Below, in pieces: positions 1-4,893 of a stretch of DNA of 7,236 nucleotides. The stretch covers positions 1-7,236 of the forward strand of contig CALCTW010000052.1 of the NCBI GenBank assembly GCA_937907055.1, read 5' to 3'. This DNA comes from an uncultured Clostridia bacterium. Lineage in GTDB: Bacteria > Bacillota > Clostridia > Christensenellales > Aristaeellaceae. Numbering within the stretch: the stretch's first letter is position 1; each line of letters begins with the position of its first letter. Position numbers and translations under genes: made by a program. A model generated the notes under the pieces. That model ran no database searches. It saw only the letters and a program-made list of their open reading frames with translations, and was not told the DNA's origin.

Positions 1-130
1 TGGGTTTATCACCCGTCTTAGGCTTGTCATCACTTGAAAACTTATCACAAAGCCAGTCCCATGCATCAGTGAAGATATTGCCGCCAGTAACCTGTTCCAG
101 TTCTTCCAGGCTCATCATCTGCTTATCCAT
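1..130 (-). CDS. Double-glycine leader peptide precursor, copy 1 (3' end off the left edge)
   Basis: This is a small secreted-peptide precursor of the bacteriocin/RiPP type. The start codon at 130 is preceded by AGAGG. The first 17 residues, MDKQMMSLEELEQVTGG, form a classic double-glycine leader with an amphipathic ELEQV helix. Such leaders are normally cut after GG by a C39 peptidase domain of an ABC exporter, or steer a modifying enzyme. The core starts NIFTDAWDWLCDKF and continues into an acidic, lysine- and proline-rich segment. It is nearly identical to the next gene upstream in transcription, which ends at 199; the two are a tandem duplication with a 233-bp period. The C-terminus is outside the window, so core length is unknown. 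There is one Cys and there are two Trp. Whether the core is modified, and whether it is antimicrobial or a signal, cannot be told from the sequence. Confidence 0.8.
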   Translation of the reverse strand, partial: MDKQMMSLEELEQVTGGNIFTDAWDWLCDKFSSDDKPKTGDKP

Positions 131-146
131 AATATTTCCTCTTTCC

Positions 147-159
147 GGCACTTTGTGCC
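147..159 (-). promoter_or_regulatory. Leader hairpin GGCAC-N3-GTGCC before copy 1
   Basis: On the minus strand this reads GGCAC AAA GTGCC, a perfect 5-bp stem with a 3-nt loop, ending 17 nt before the start codon and abutting the ribosome binding site. The same element stands at the same place before three other small genes in the window (381-393, 2241-2253, 4894-4906). It leaves the Shine-Dalgarno sequence free, so a role in mRNA stability or processing, or in translation enhancement, is more likely than occlusion. This role is inferred. Confidence 0.6.
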
Positions 160-183
160 TGTCGTCATTTCTTTAGCTCGTTT

Positions 184-214
184 ATTATATTGCGCAGTTC
201 AGCGGACTTTCCAA
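184..214 (-). promoter_or_regulatory. Possible internal promoter for copy 1
   Basis: A perfect TATAAT (184-189) sits in the gap between the two duplicated genes. Its best upstream partner is a weak TTGGAA (209-214) at a long 19-bp spacing. An AATAAACGA sequence (around 177-185), like the iterons at 481-518, overlaps it. Copy 1 may therefore have its own promoter as well as read-through from copy 2. Confidence 0.4.
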
Positions 215-363
215 TGTGGGGGGCTGGGAGGGCTGGGTTGGTCATCCGTCTTAGGCTTGTCATCACTTGAAAACTGCTCACAAAGCCAGTCCCATGCATC
301 AGTGAAGATATTGCCGCCAGTGACCTGTTCCAGTTCTTCCATGCTCAACATCTGCTTATCCAT
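199..363 (-). CDS. Double-glycine leader peptide precursor, copy 2 (54 aa)
   Basis: This complete 54-residue precursor has leader MDKQMLSMEELEQVTGG (residues 1-17) and a 37-residue core that begins NIFTDAWDWLCEQF and ends in a proline-rich, basic tail (PSPPSPPHWKVR). The start at 363 is chosen because AGAAAGAAG lies just upstream and the leader then matches the other two precursors; an earlier in-frame ATG at 444 would add residues coded in the promoter and leader region. There is one Cys (28), and three Trp (24, 26, 51). The acidic middle and Pro-rich tail are unlike most class II bacteriocins, so the peptide could equally be a signal or a substrate of a modifying enzyme. It is transcribed from the conserved iteron/promoter block at 412-524 and probably leads a transcript through copy 1. 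Confidence 0.85.
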   Translation of the reverse strand: MDKQMLSMEELEQVTGGNIFTDAWDWLCEQFSSDDKPKTDDQPSPPSPPHWKVR

Positions 364-380
364 AATATTACTTCTTTCTC

Positions 381-393
381 GGCCTCTTGTGCC
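381..393 (-). promoter_or_regulatory. Degenerate leader motif before copy 2
   Basis: GGCACAAGAGGCC on the minus strand is the same element as at 147-159, 18 nt before the start codon. The inner base pairs are lost, so the hairpin is weakened here. Conserved position but decayed pairing suggests inheritance by duplication. Confidence 0.45.
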
Positions 394-411
394 GTTGTCG
401 TTGTTTTTTCT

Positions 412-524
412 GTACCTCCTCGGTACATCTATAAGATACCGCATTTCCTCTCTGCATTACAGAGCAAGGACATACATACTTCGTTTATTGTTCTTGTTTT
501 TTGTTTTCGTTTTCGTTTATTTAT
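412..524 (-). promoter_or_regulatory. Promoter/operator block A: three AAACGA iterons and an SD palindrome
   Basis: This 113-bp block is copied without gaps at 2444-2556. On the plus strand the TCGTTT iterons lie at 481, 507 and 513, and the same offsets recur in the second copy. In the minus direction the iterons come first, then TTGCTCTGTAAT, then GTATCTTATAGATG (a -10-like TATCTT without a good -35), then GTACCGAGGAGGTAC (412-426), a small palindrome holding an AGGAGG with no start codon in reach. A poor -35 with upstream repeats is the usual layout of an activator-dependent promoter. The regulator is unknown; the divergent 311-aa protein is a candidate. Confidence 0.65.
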
Positions 525-535
525 TCTGATGAGTA

Positions 536-544
536 TGCTATAAT
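536..544 (+). promoter_or_regulatory. Extended -10 promoter of the 311-aa gene
   Basis: TGCTATAAT is a perfect extended -10 element; the upstream TTTATT at 516-521 is a weak -35. Transcription would begin near 551, which rules out the ATG at 501 and leaves about 30 nt of leader before the GTG at 582. The iterons at 507-518 overlap the -35 zone, so a protein bound there would touch both divergent promoters. Confidence 0.65.
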
Positions 545-581
545 AGAATGGAATCATGAACAAGAGAAAGGATGGATCACC

Positions 582-1517
582 GTGGCACGCAGTGCAATGC
601 AGCTGCAGGAGGAAGAAAACTACTACTTCCACCTCAACTATCTGTATATGTGGAAAAAGCTGAACACGGCGCCCTACTATGTCAGCGGCTCCGGCGAAAT
701 GCCCTCGTGGATCAAGGATCCCTGGCTGCTCCCTTCTTATGTCAACCTGAGCCGCTGCATGAATCCGGAATATGTGCCCAGCATGAATATCGTGAATAAG
801 ATCATCCAGTTTTATAACGCGAATATTCAGCCTGCTGTGGACTCATATCAGTTCCTGCACGACAAGCTGGAGATGACCAACGCGATCCGCTCCACCGGCA
901 GCAGCAAGGAAACCGACGATTTCTGCGGTCTCTACCGGTGCTATTACTATGCCGGTCTGCGCAACAAAAAGGTCGTGTATGGCGCGCTGCTTCGCATCAG
1001 CAAGGTCCATGATGAGACCTTCGCACAGATGATCACTGGTCTCACCACCGACCTGGATCTGCACAGTCCAGCTCTGCTCCAGCTGTTTGACAAGCCGGAT
1101 ATTCCGATCGCCAAGTATCAGGCGTATGTGGATGGCCTGGATCTGGCCAAGCGTCAGACTGCGCTTTTCAAGGGCAGAGTGGATCTGACGCCCGGCGTGC
1201 TGAATGCTCAAATGCAGAGTATTGACCGCGAAGGAGCCTTTATCTCTTTCCGATGCAGCACCAATACCAGCTATAACAACCGGTTTCTGGGCAACCTTGG
1301 TCTTGCCGCTATGATCAGCAAGCAGGGCATTATGATCTTCAAATTGGGCATCCTGAAGGAAGATGTACGCGGCATGCAGCCCATGGCGCTGGATGATGCA
1401 GAGGTGTCCCGCCTTCTGGATATCGAAAAGCTCCCCAACGAACACATCAATTTGACCATGCAGGAAGCCGCTGAATGGCAGGACCTGATTATCAGCAGCC
1501 AAAATCAGGGGATTTGA
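582..1517 (+). CDS. Putative degenerate XRE-type regulator with C-terminal sensor-like domain (311 aa)
   Basis: No firm family can be named. The GTG start at 582 is chosen because GAAAGGA lies 9 nt upstream and the promoter at 536-544 excludes earlier starts. Residues about 50-82 (PSYVNLSRCMNPEYVPSMN, then an IVNKIIQFYN helix) read like the second half of an XRE helix-turn-helix: a recognition helix, the usual P-S turn, and the following helix. The preceding helices (16-30) are separated by an unusual Gly/Pro/Trp-rich insertion (35-50). From about residue 113 (FCGLYRCYYYAG) the protein looks like the beta-rich C-terminal domain seen in some Firmicutes XRE proteins. There is no signal peptide or membrane segment. 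It is transcribed divergently from the double-glycine peptide genes across the iteron block, which fits a local regulator. DNA binding is inferred, not shown; it could be an unrelated cytoplasmic protein. Confidence 0.5.
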   Translation: MARSAMQLQEEENYYFHLNYLYMWKKLNTAPYYVSGSGEMPSWIKDPWLLPSYVNLSRCMNPEYVPSMNIVNKIIQFYNANIQPAVDSYQFLHDKLEMTNAIRSTGSSKETDDFCGLYRCYYYAGLRNKKVVYGALLRISKVHDETFAQMITGLTTDLDLHSPALLQLFDKPDIPIAKYQAYVDGLDLAKRQTALFKGRVDLTPGVLNAQMQSIDREGAFISFRCSTNTSYNNRFLGNLGLAAMISKQGIMIFKLGILKEDVRGMQPMALDDAEVSRLLDIEKLPNEHINLTMQEAAEWQDLIISSQNQGI

Positions 1518-1538
1518 CGCACGGGAAGCTCCAATGGC

Positions 1539-1585
1539 AATCAAAATGCACCGAAGGTCATCCTTCGGTGCATTTTGATTCTTTT
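1539..1585. terminator. 19-bp perfect hairpin terminator between convergent genes
   Basis: Arms 1539-1557 and 1562-1580 pair perfectly around the loop TCAT and are followed by CTTTT on the plus strand. It lies 22 nt after the 311-aa gene and 19 nt past the stop of the convergent lipoprotein gene. The plus orientation has the better T-tract, but the arm itself ends in an A/T-rich stretch and may stop both transcripts. Confidence 0.85.
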
Positions 1586-1603
1586 CGAATTGGTCCTTCT
1601 CGC

Positions 1604-1945
1604 TTACTTAACAGCCGCCGTCACGGTCACGCCTTCAGGCGTTTCGGTTTCGACTTTACCGTTATGGACCTTCAAAGTGAAAGGATAAGTTTGTCCATCC
1701 ACATCAACCAGCATCATTTCATAATCGCCGTCACCGGGGAGATTGATGGCGTAAATCGCCGGCTTGTTCAGCTCCTCTTGTCTCTGGACGCCGTACGCAA
1801 TCTTCTGTGATCCGACATAATTGGCACCTTTGTCATTAATGCCTTCTACTGTGAATTCCACGGTTGTTTTCTTGGTGCAGCCGGTCATCACGAACATCGT
1901 GCCCAACAGCACAATACAGAGCACAAGTACTACGAACTTTTTCAT
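1604..1945 (-). CDS. Small lipoprotein (113 aa)
   Basis: The start at 1945 follows GGAGG with an 8-nt gap; the in-frame ATG at 1987 is rejected because it would put 14 charged residues before the signal peptide. Residues 1-22 form a lipoprotein signal: MKK, a hydrophobic stretch, then VMTGC, with Cys23 as the predicted lipidation site. The mature 91 residues are short, beta-prone and mildly charged, containing PGDGDYEMMLVDVDGQTYPF. Such a domain could bind a ligand or partner at the cell surface, but no family is recognised. It has its own strong promoter (2023-2051) just after the 57-aa gene, and ends at the shared terminator. Its position downstream of the small-peptide genes would suit an immunity-type lipoprotein, but nothing in the sequence proves that. 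Confidence 0.85.
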   Translation of the reverse strand: MKKFVVLVLCIVLLGTMFVMTGCTKKTTVEFTVEGINDKGANYVGSQKIAYGVQRQEELNKPAIYAINLPGDGDYEMMLVDVDGQTYPFTLKVHNGKVETETPEGVTVTAAVK

Positions 1946-2022
1946 GGGTCTTTCCTCCAATTCGCAAACAGTTTTGTTATTAGTCATCGCGTCTCACCGG
2001 TTTCTCCGAATCAACAGTCATT

Positions 2023-2051
2023 ATTATAGCACATCTATGCCAGTCGCGCAA
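2023..2051 (-). promoter_or_regulatory. Strong sigma-A promoter of the lipoprotein gene
   Basis: The minus strand shows TTGCGC (2046-2051), a 17-bp spacer and TATAAT (2023-2028), with a TG upstream of the -10. The -35 lies directly against the stop codon of the 57-aa gene, so the lipoprotein can be transcribed both on its own and by read-through. Confidence 0.8.
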
Positions 2052-2225
2052 TCAGGCGTTTTTCATTGCATACTTCATCAGGAACCCTGCATTGATGGCG
2101 CACAAGGGCCACAGCAGATAGTTCAGCGGTCTGGGAAACATGAGACCAGCGCAGGTAAATACAATGTCAGTCACGCCAAGTGCAATCACGCTGATTGCAC
2201 AAATAACAGAGATTACTTTCATCAT
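2052..2225 (-). CDS. Two-helix membrane miniprotein (57 aa)
   Basis: The product is a very hydrophobic 57-residue protein. Residues 3-28 form one membrane segment and about 36-50 a second, joined by a short FPRPLNY turn; the C-terminus is basic (KYAMKNA). The start has AGAGGAG upstream and two consecutive ATG codons (2225 and 2222). It follows the 49-aa gene by 30 nt in the same operon. It carries the same GGCAC-type motif 16 nt before the start as the three double-glycine precursors, although it has no GG leader itself. Size, topology and shared control suit an immunity protein, a small toxin or a regulator of a membrane partner. No family is recognised. Confidence 0.65.
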   Translation of the reverse strand: MMKVISVICAISVIALGVTDIVFTCAGLMFPRPLNYLLWPLCAINAGFLMKYAMKNA

Positions 2226-2240
2226 TATTCTCCTCTTTTT

Positions 2241-2253
2241 GGTACTGTGTGCC
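2241..2253 (-). promoter_or_regulatory. Leader motif before the 57-aa gene
   Basis: GGCACACAGTACC on the minus strand is the same element as at 4894-4906, with one changed base that breaks the middle pair. It lies 16 nt before the start codon and directly after the stop codon of the 49-aa gene. Confidence 0.45.
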
Positions 2254-2255
2254 TT

Positions 2256-2405
2256 TTACATCATTTCGCAGGTTTCAAACAGCTGCGGATATGCGGGGGT
2301 TCCGATCAATTCGTTGAGAGCTTGTTCATAAGCGTCAAACATATGACCAATCGCCATCCTCATCCGGTTCACGCTGACTGCCAGTTTCGTCATCATGGTT
2401 TTCAT
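2256..2405 (-). CDS. Small protein of unknown function (49 aa)
   Basis: The start has a near-ideal AAGGAGG 7 nt upstream, and the ORF ends 30 nt before the 57-aa gene. The peptide is methionine-rich (nine Met in 49), with a basic N-terminal helix, then FDAYEQALNELIG, and ends FETCEMM. It has no double-glycine site and no membrane segment. It is the first gene after the duplicated iteron/promoter block B, so it is expected to be expressed together with the double-glycine peptides. No family is recognised. The strong ribosome binding site and operon spacing are the main evidence that it is real. Confidence 0.6.
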   Translation of the reverse strand: MKTMMTKLAVSVNRMRMAIGHMFDAYEQALNELIGTPAYPQLFETCEMM

Positions 2406-2443
2406 AATCTATATCCTCCTTGAGTCGGTCATCTTGTTGTTTC

Positions 2444-2556
2444 GTACCTCCTTGGTACATCTATAAGATACTGCATTTGTTGCCGGGATTACAGAGCAAA
2501 AAACAGCCTGGTTCGTTTATTGATGTGATCTTTTGTTTTCGTTTTCGTTTATTTAT
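2444..2556 (-). promoter_or_regulatory. Promoter/operator block B, gapless copy of 412-524
   Basis: All iterons are kept (TCGTTT at 2513, 2539 and 2545 on the plus strand), as are TTGCTCTGTAAT, GTATCTTATAGATG and the SD palindrome GTACCAAGGAGGTAC (2444-2458). The parts between these are freely substituted, for example 2479-2487 and 2500-2511, without any insertion or deletion. This is the pattern of selected protein-binding and promoter sites. The block drives the 49-aa/57-aa pair. Confidence 0.7.
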
Positions 2557-2707
2557 ATGCCCCTACATGGTAGTGACAACACCCCATAGGTACGCAATGA
2601 TCTACCATTGATGCTGGCGAAAATGGTGTCTTTCGCGCCATCTACATTTAGCAGAATACTTGATAACAAAAAAATATGATTATGTTGCACTTCTGTTATA
2701 CATACTG
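2557..2707. other. Divergent intergenic region
   Basis: No gene is seen here. It lies between the 49-aa operon and the 321-aa secreted protein gene. It holds an imperfect palindrome around 2610-2645 (GCGAAA/TTTCGC with flanking GATG/CATC) without a T-tract on either strand, then an AT-rich stretch before the plus promoter. The palindrome may be an operator, but nothing repeats it elsewhere in the window. Confidence 0.4.
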
Positions 2708-2716
2708 TGATATAAT
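2708..2716 (+). promoter_or_regulatory. Extended -10 promoter of the secreted 321-aa protein
   Basis: TGATATAAT is an extended -10. A TTGCAC lies at 2685-2690, but the 20-bp spacing is long, so recognition probably relies on the TG element. The leader is about 60 nt. Confidence 0.6.
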
Positions 2717-2785
2717 ATTATTGAGTTCTTCCGGAAGCCCCGGTCGAGCTGATCTACACAAGACAAGAAAGAAGGAGCGAAACGT

Positions 2786-3751
2786 ATGAAAAAATGGATT
2801 GCACTGCTGATGACCCTGGTGATGCTGATGACTGCCGCAGCTTTTGCTGAGGAAGCTGTCTTCAATTGGGAGATCCCTGCCGACGCCGTTGGCGAGACCT
2901 GGACGACCACCCTGAAAGATAAGAATATCGCATTCGAGGTTTTTGTTTATGAAGGCTGGGAGTATCAGGACAGCAGTACGTATCAGCCCCATGTTCGCGC
3001 CATGTGGGCAACGGAGGATGGCCGTACTCTGGAGCTGGCCTTCGGAAGCCATGAAGAGGTTCATGTCAGCAACATGGAAGAAGCTGTGACGATGGTCGAA
3101 AATGGCGGATATTCTTATGATATCCAGACAGTAAACGGTATGTCGGCTTGCTTGCTCGCTTCTGAAGATATGCTGTCCGCTCGCGGCATGGTCGCTGTGC
3201 TTCCGGAAGGCGTGCTGATTGTTCGTGTGTCCAATCTGACGGATGAAAGCCAGATTGAAGAAGCGGATAATATGATTCTCAGCATTACGCCCGAAAAGCC
3301 TGATGTGGGTATTAAGCAGAGCGAGCTTGACGCCGATGCGGGCTTCCTTATTCCTATTACAATTGGCAACGACAAGGTAATGATGTATCTCTATAACGAG
3401 TATGAGATTAAGGAGAAGGACGATACCTGGTCCCCCCACATGATTGCTCGTTATGCTATGGCAGATGGCCGCGTGGTGAATTTCCTCGTATTCACAATGG
3501 AAGAGTTGGGCGCCAGCGACCTGGACGATGTGCTCGCTGAGATCAAGAATCAAGGTGATGAAGCAGGCACAAACAAGATCAATGGTCTGGATGTGATTAG
3601 CTTCCGCCAGCCTGACGAACAGGATATACTGAGCATTGCACTGATTATGGGCGATGAATATGTGCTGATGATCAAGGCGAGCCCGATCGCTGACGATGCT
3701 CAGGCAGATGAAGTGCGTCTGATGTTCAGGAGCCTCTGCCCTGCGGAGTGA
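2786..3751 (+). CDS. Secreted protein with two repeated domains (321 aa)
   Basis: The start at 2786 has GAAGGAG 8 nt upstream. Residues 1-21 are a signal peptide (MKKW, hydrophobic core, cleavage AFA|EE). The mature protein holds two related domains at about 52-170 and 200-318. Each starts with a YxxxEY-like strand (YEGWEY, YNEYEI), then a conserved W/S-P-H-x6-A-x-DGR stretch (ATEDGR, AMADGR), an acidic helix, an NG turn (VNGMS, INGLD) and an I/V-rich strand (EGVLIVRVSN, EYVLMIKASP), with a final helix. This marks an internal duplication. It is acidic overall and has no lipobox or wall anchor, so it is probably released or loosely cell-associated. No enzyme motif is visible and no named family is recognised. 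It is a single-gene transcript with its own promoter and 3' structure. Confidence 0.8.
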   Translation: MKKWIALLMTLVMLMTAAAFAEEAVFNWEIPADAVGETWTTTLKDKNIAFEVFVYEGWEYQDSSTYQPHVRAMWATEDGRTLELAFGSHEEVHVSNMEEAVTMVENGGYSYDIQTVNGMSACLLASEDMLSARGMVAVLPEGVLIVRVSNLTDESQIEEADNMILSITPEKPDVGIKQSELDADAGFLIPITIGNDKVMMYLYNEYEIKEKDDTWSPHMIARYAMADGRVVNFLVFTMEELGASDLDDVLAEIKNQGDEAGTNKINGLDVISFRQPDEQDILSIALIMGDEYVLMIKASPIADDAQADEVRLMFRSLCPAE

Positions 3752-3781
3752 GCATCTCTTTGACATTTTGAAGTGATTATA

Positions 3782-3876
3782 AAAGAACCTGTCAGTTTGT
3801 TACTGATATGTCACCTCCAATACTGGACACCAGAATTAGGAGGCATATCAAAACGCTGGCAGGTTCTTTGTCTTTT
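3782..3876 (+). terminator. Nested 88-nt palindrome, probable complex terminator
   Basis: Outer arms AAAGAACCTGTCAG (3782-3795) and CTGGCAGGTTCTTT (3856-3869) pair with one G-U. Inside are GATATG/CATATC, CCTCC/GGAGG and CTGG/CCAG in register around a 3-nt loop. A T-rich run (to 3876) follows. It lies 30 nt after the 321-aa gene. It could serve as a terminator or 3' stabiliser, or be a small palindromic mobile element; no target-site duplication is visible at its edges. Confidence 0.6.
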
Positions 3877-3908
3877 AAGGAACAAGTCTTTTCATTATCC
3901 ATGGAGAT

Positions 3909-3929
3909 TCGGAAAATAGTATTTTCCGA
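3909..3929. repeat. 21-bp palindrome TCGGAAAATA-G-TATTTTCCGA
   Basis: This is a perfect 10+1+10 inverted repeat between two convergent genes. The centre allows no loop, so a double-stranded binding site is likelier than an RNA hairpin. It is not repeated in the window. Confidence 0.5.
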
Positions 3930-3950
3930 CACTAATCGGCAACAGACGAC

Positions 3951-3978
3951 AAAAAAGGAGAGCTTGCGCTCTCCTTTT
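3951..3978 (-). terminator. Terminator of the SH3-like secreted protein gene
   Basis: The stem is AAAAGGAGAGC/GCTCTCCTTTT (3953-3963 with 3968-3978), 11 bp with a 4-nt loop. On the minus strand it is followed by a run of six T. It lies 19 nt past the stop codon at 3997. Confidence 0.85.
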
Positions 3979-3996
3979 GATTCATAGCCTTGATGA

Positions 3997-4581
3997 TCAC
4001 TGATTCAGGATGAAGCCACGAGCCACCTGATCGTCGAGGGTGAACTCGATGTACCAGAAGTCATAGTCATAGTAGTTGTAACGGCCCACCACATAGTAGG
4101 TCTCACCGGGCTCCAGCACAGCGAAGTAAGAGGAATTGTCATAGGGATCCAGGTTGTTGTCGGTCACATAGATGTGCTCGGTGGCGACCTGCGGAATAGA
4201 ACTGAAATGAGGCGTCATGGGCGTCTTGACATTCTTCACATACTCCGAAGGGATCCAGCCGACGCGATTGCTGCCATTGTTGGTCTGATAACGGACCAGC
4301 AGCCAGCCCTTCTCAAAACCGCCGATGTCGATACGAGAATTGGTGTCAACAGTGGCGTGGCCATTGGCAGCGCGATAGGCTTCCAGAGAAGGCGCGGAAT
4401 ACACAGGGCAGACACCACAGTCAATACCCTGCTTCTTGTGCTCGAACTTGAAGGGCACCACATCGTCCAGCTCACTGCCGGACAGAGTAGTAACATTGGT
4501 GATAGGAGTAGCGGCAAACGCGGTCACAGAGGTGGCCAGCAGTGCCAGAACCAGCAGCAGGATCGTCAGAATGCGTTTCAT
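3997..4581 (-). CDS. Secreted protein with two bacterial SH3-like domains (194 aa)
   Basis: Residues 1-23 form a signal peptide (MKRI, Leu-rich core, AFA|AT). The mature protein has a short linker and two SH3-like beta-barrels. The first (about 53-117) contains CPVYSAPS, a GFEKGWLLVRY strand and GWIPSEYVK, the typical end of bacterial SH3 domains. The second (about 130-194) contains IYVTDNN, LEPGETYYVVGRY, YDFWYIEF and ARGFILN. Such domains bind peptidoglycan or other cell-wall ligands outside the cell; no catalytic domain is attached. The ATG at 4581 is preferred over 4593, which lies only one or two bases after AAAGGA; the preferred start has a rather long 13-nt spacing. It has its own strong promoter and terminator. 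Confidence 0.8.
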   Translation of the reverse strand: MKRILTILLLVLALLATSVTAFAATPITNVTTLSGSELDDVVPFKFEHKKQGIDCGVCPVYSAPSLEAYRAANGHATVDTNSRIDIGGFEKGWLLVRYQTNNGSNRVGWIPSEYVKNVKTPMTPHFSSIPQVATEHIYVTDNNLDPYDNSSYFAVLEPGETYYVVGRYNYYDYDFWYIEFTLDDQVARGFILNQ

Positions 4582-4647
4582 TGTAAAAGTCATTTCCTTT
4601 CATGTATCCATCTGGTCGACATGACCGTTGGATAAGATTTCTATCAT

Positions 4648-4676
4648 TTTATATCATAATGCGGGGTCAAAGTCAA
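4648..4676 (-). promoter_or_regulatory. Sigma-A promoter of the SH3-like gene
   Basis: The minus strand shows TTGACT (4671-4676), 17 bp, then TATAAA (4648-4653) preceded by TGA, that is an extended -10. This is one of the best promoters in the window. Confidence 0.8.
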
Positions 4677-4687
4677 TGCAGAATATC

Positions 4688-4720
4688 GAAAAATCCTGTA
4701 TTGTCATTTATCAGAACAGG
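4688..4720 (-). terminator. Weak terminator of the third peptide gene
   Basis: CCTGT/ACAGG (4716-4720 with 4695-4699) forms a 5-bp stem with a large loop that includes the stop codon. The minus strand then reads ATTTTTC. It lies just upstream of the SH3 gene promoter. Termination is plausible but leaky. Confidence 0.4.
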
Positions 4721-4878
4721 CTCTTGATGCCGTTCCACACCCAGCGTGCGCCATCGACAGCCTTGCTGCCCACATAGAGGACACCATCAATGATAGGGTC
4801 AGCAGGGCATTGCCAGTCGCAGGGACTGCCGCCAGTGACTTGTTCCAGTTCGTCCATGTTCATCATAACCTTGCTCAT
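4711..4878 (-). CDS. Double-glycine leader peptide precursor, type 2 (55 aa)
   Basis: The start at 4878 follows AAAGGAGG. The leader MSKVMMNMDELEQVTGG (1-17) matches the two precursors at the left end, with ELEQVTGG identical. The 38-residue core is different: it opens SPCDWQCPADPIIDG, with Cys20 and Cys24 in a CxxxC, and continues into an amphipathic helical tail containing ARWVWNGIKSLF. DWxC shortly after the GG is shared with the other cores (DWLC), so all three probably pass through the same protease or enzyme. A disulfide or thioether at the two Cys and a membrane-active tail are possible, as in small bacteriocins, but this is inferred. It lies between two well-defined neighbours and has its own leader, promoter and weak terminator. 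The exporter is not in the window. Confidence 0.85.
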   Translation of the reverse strand: MSKVMMNMDELEQVTGGSPCDWQCPADPIIDGVLYVGSKAVDGARWVWNGIKSLF

Positions 4879-4893
4879 TTTTACCTCCTTTCT

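Larger units (their letters stand above)
1..369. repeat. 233-bp-period tandem duplication carrying two peptide genes
   Basis: Positions 1-136 and 234-369 align without gaps at an offset of 233. They differ at scattered bases only, and both contain the start codon, leader and most of the core of the double-glycine peptide genes. The segment between them (137-233) carries the proline-rich tail of copy 2 and the upstream region of copy 1. The substitutions mostly preserve the leader and the first part of the core, while the tails diverge, as expected for a retained gene duplication. Confidence 0.9.

Noticed and set aside
1..369. CRISPR-like repeats
   Set aside because: Only two copies with a 233-bp period, and they are protein-coding.
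364..444. N-terminal extension of the 54-aa peptide from ATG at 444
   Set aside because: It is coded by the conserved leader region, has no RBS, and would bury the double-glycine leader; the start at 363 matches both paralogues.
155..529. Plus-strand ORF of 124 aa
   Set aside because: It is antisense to the double-glycine peptide gene and its promoter block, has no ribosome binding site, and its Leu/Phe-rich end comes from the T-rich iteron region.
501..581. Upstream ATG at 501 as start of the 311-aa protein
   Set aside because: It lies upstream of the -10 element at 539-544 and encodes promoter sequence; the GTG at 582 has a proper RBS.
843..1544. Minus-strand ORF of 233 aa
   Set aside because: It is the complementary shadow of the 311-aa gene and has no promoter or ribosome binding site of its own.
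2696..3766. Minus-strand ORF of 356 aa, longer than the gene opposite
   Set aside because: It is His/Ile/Leu-rich antisense text with no recognisable domain, while the plus strand has a signal peptide, an RBS, a promoter and an internal repeat.
4174..4635. Plus-strand ORF of 153 aa
   Set aside because: It is antisense to the SH3-like gene, whose signal peptide, promoter and terminator are all clear.
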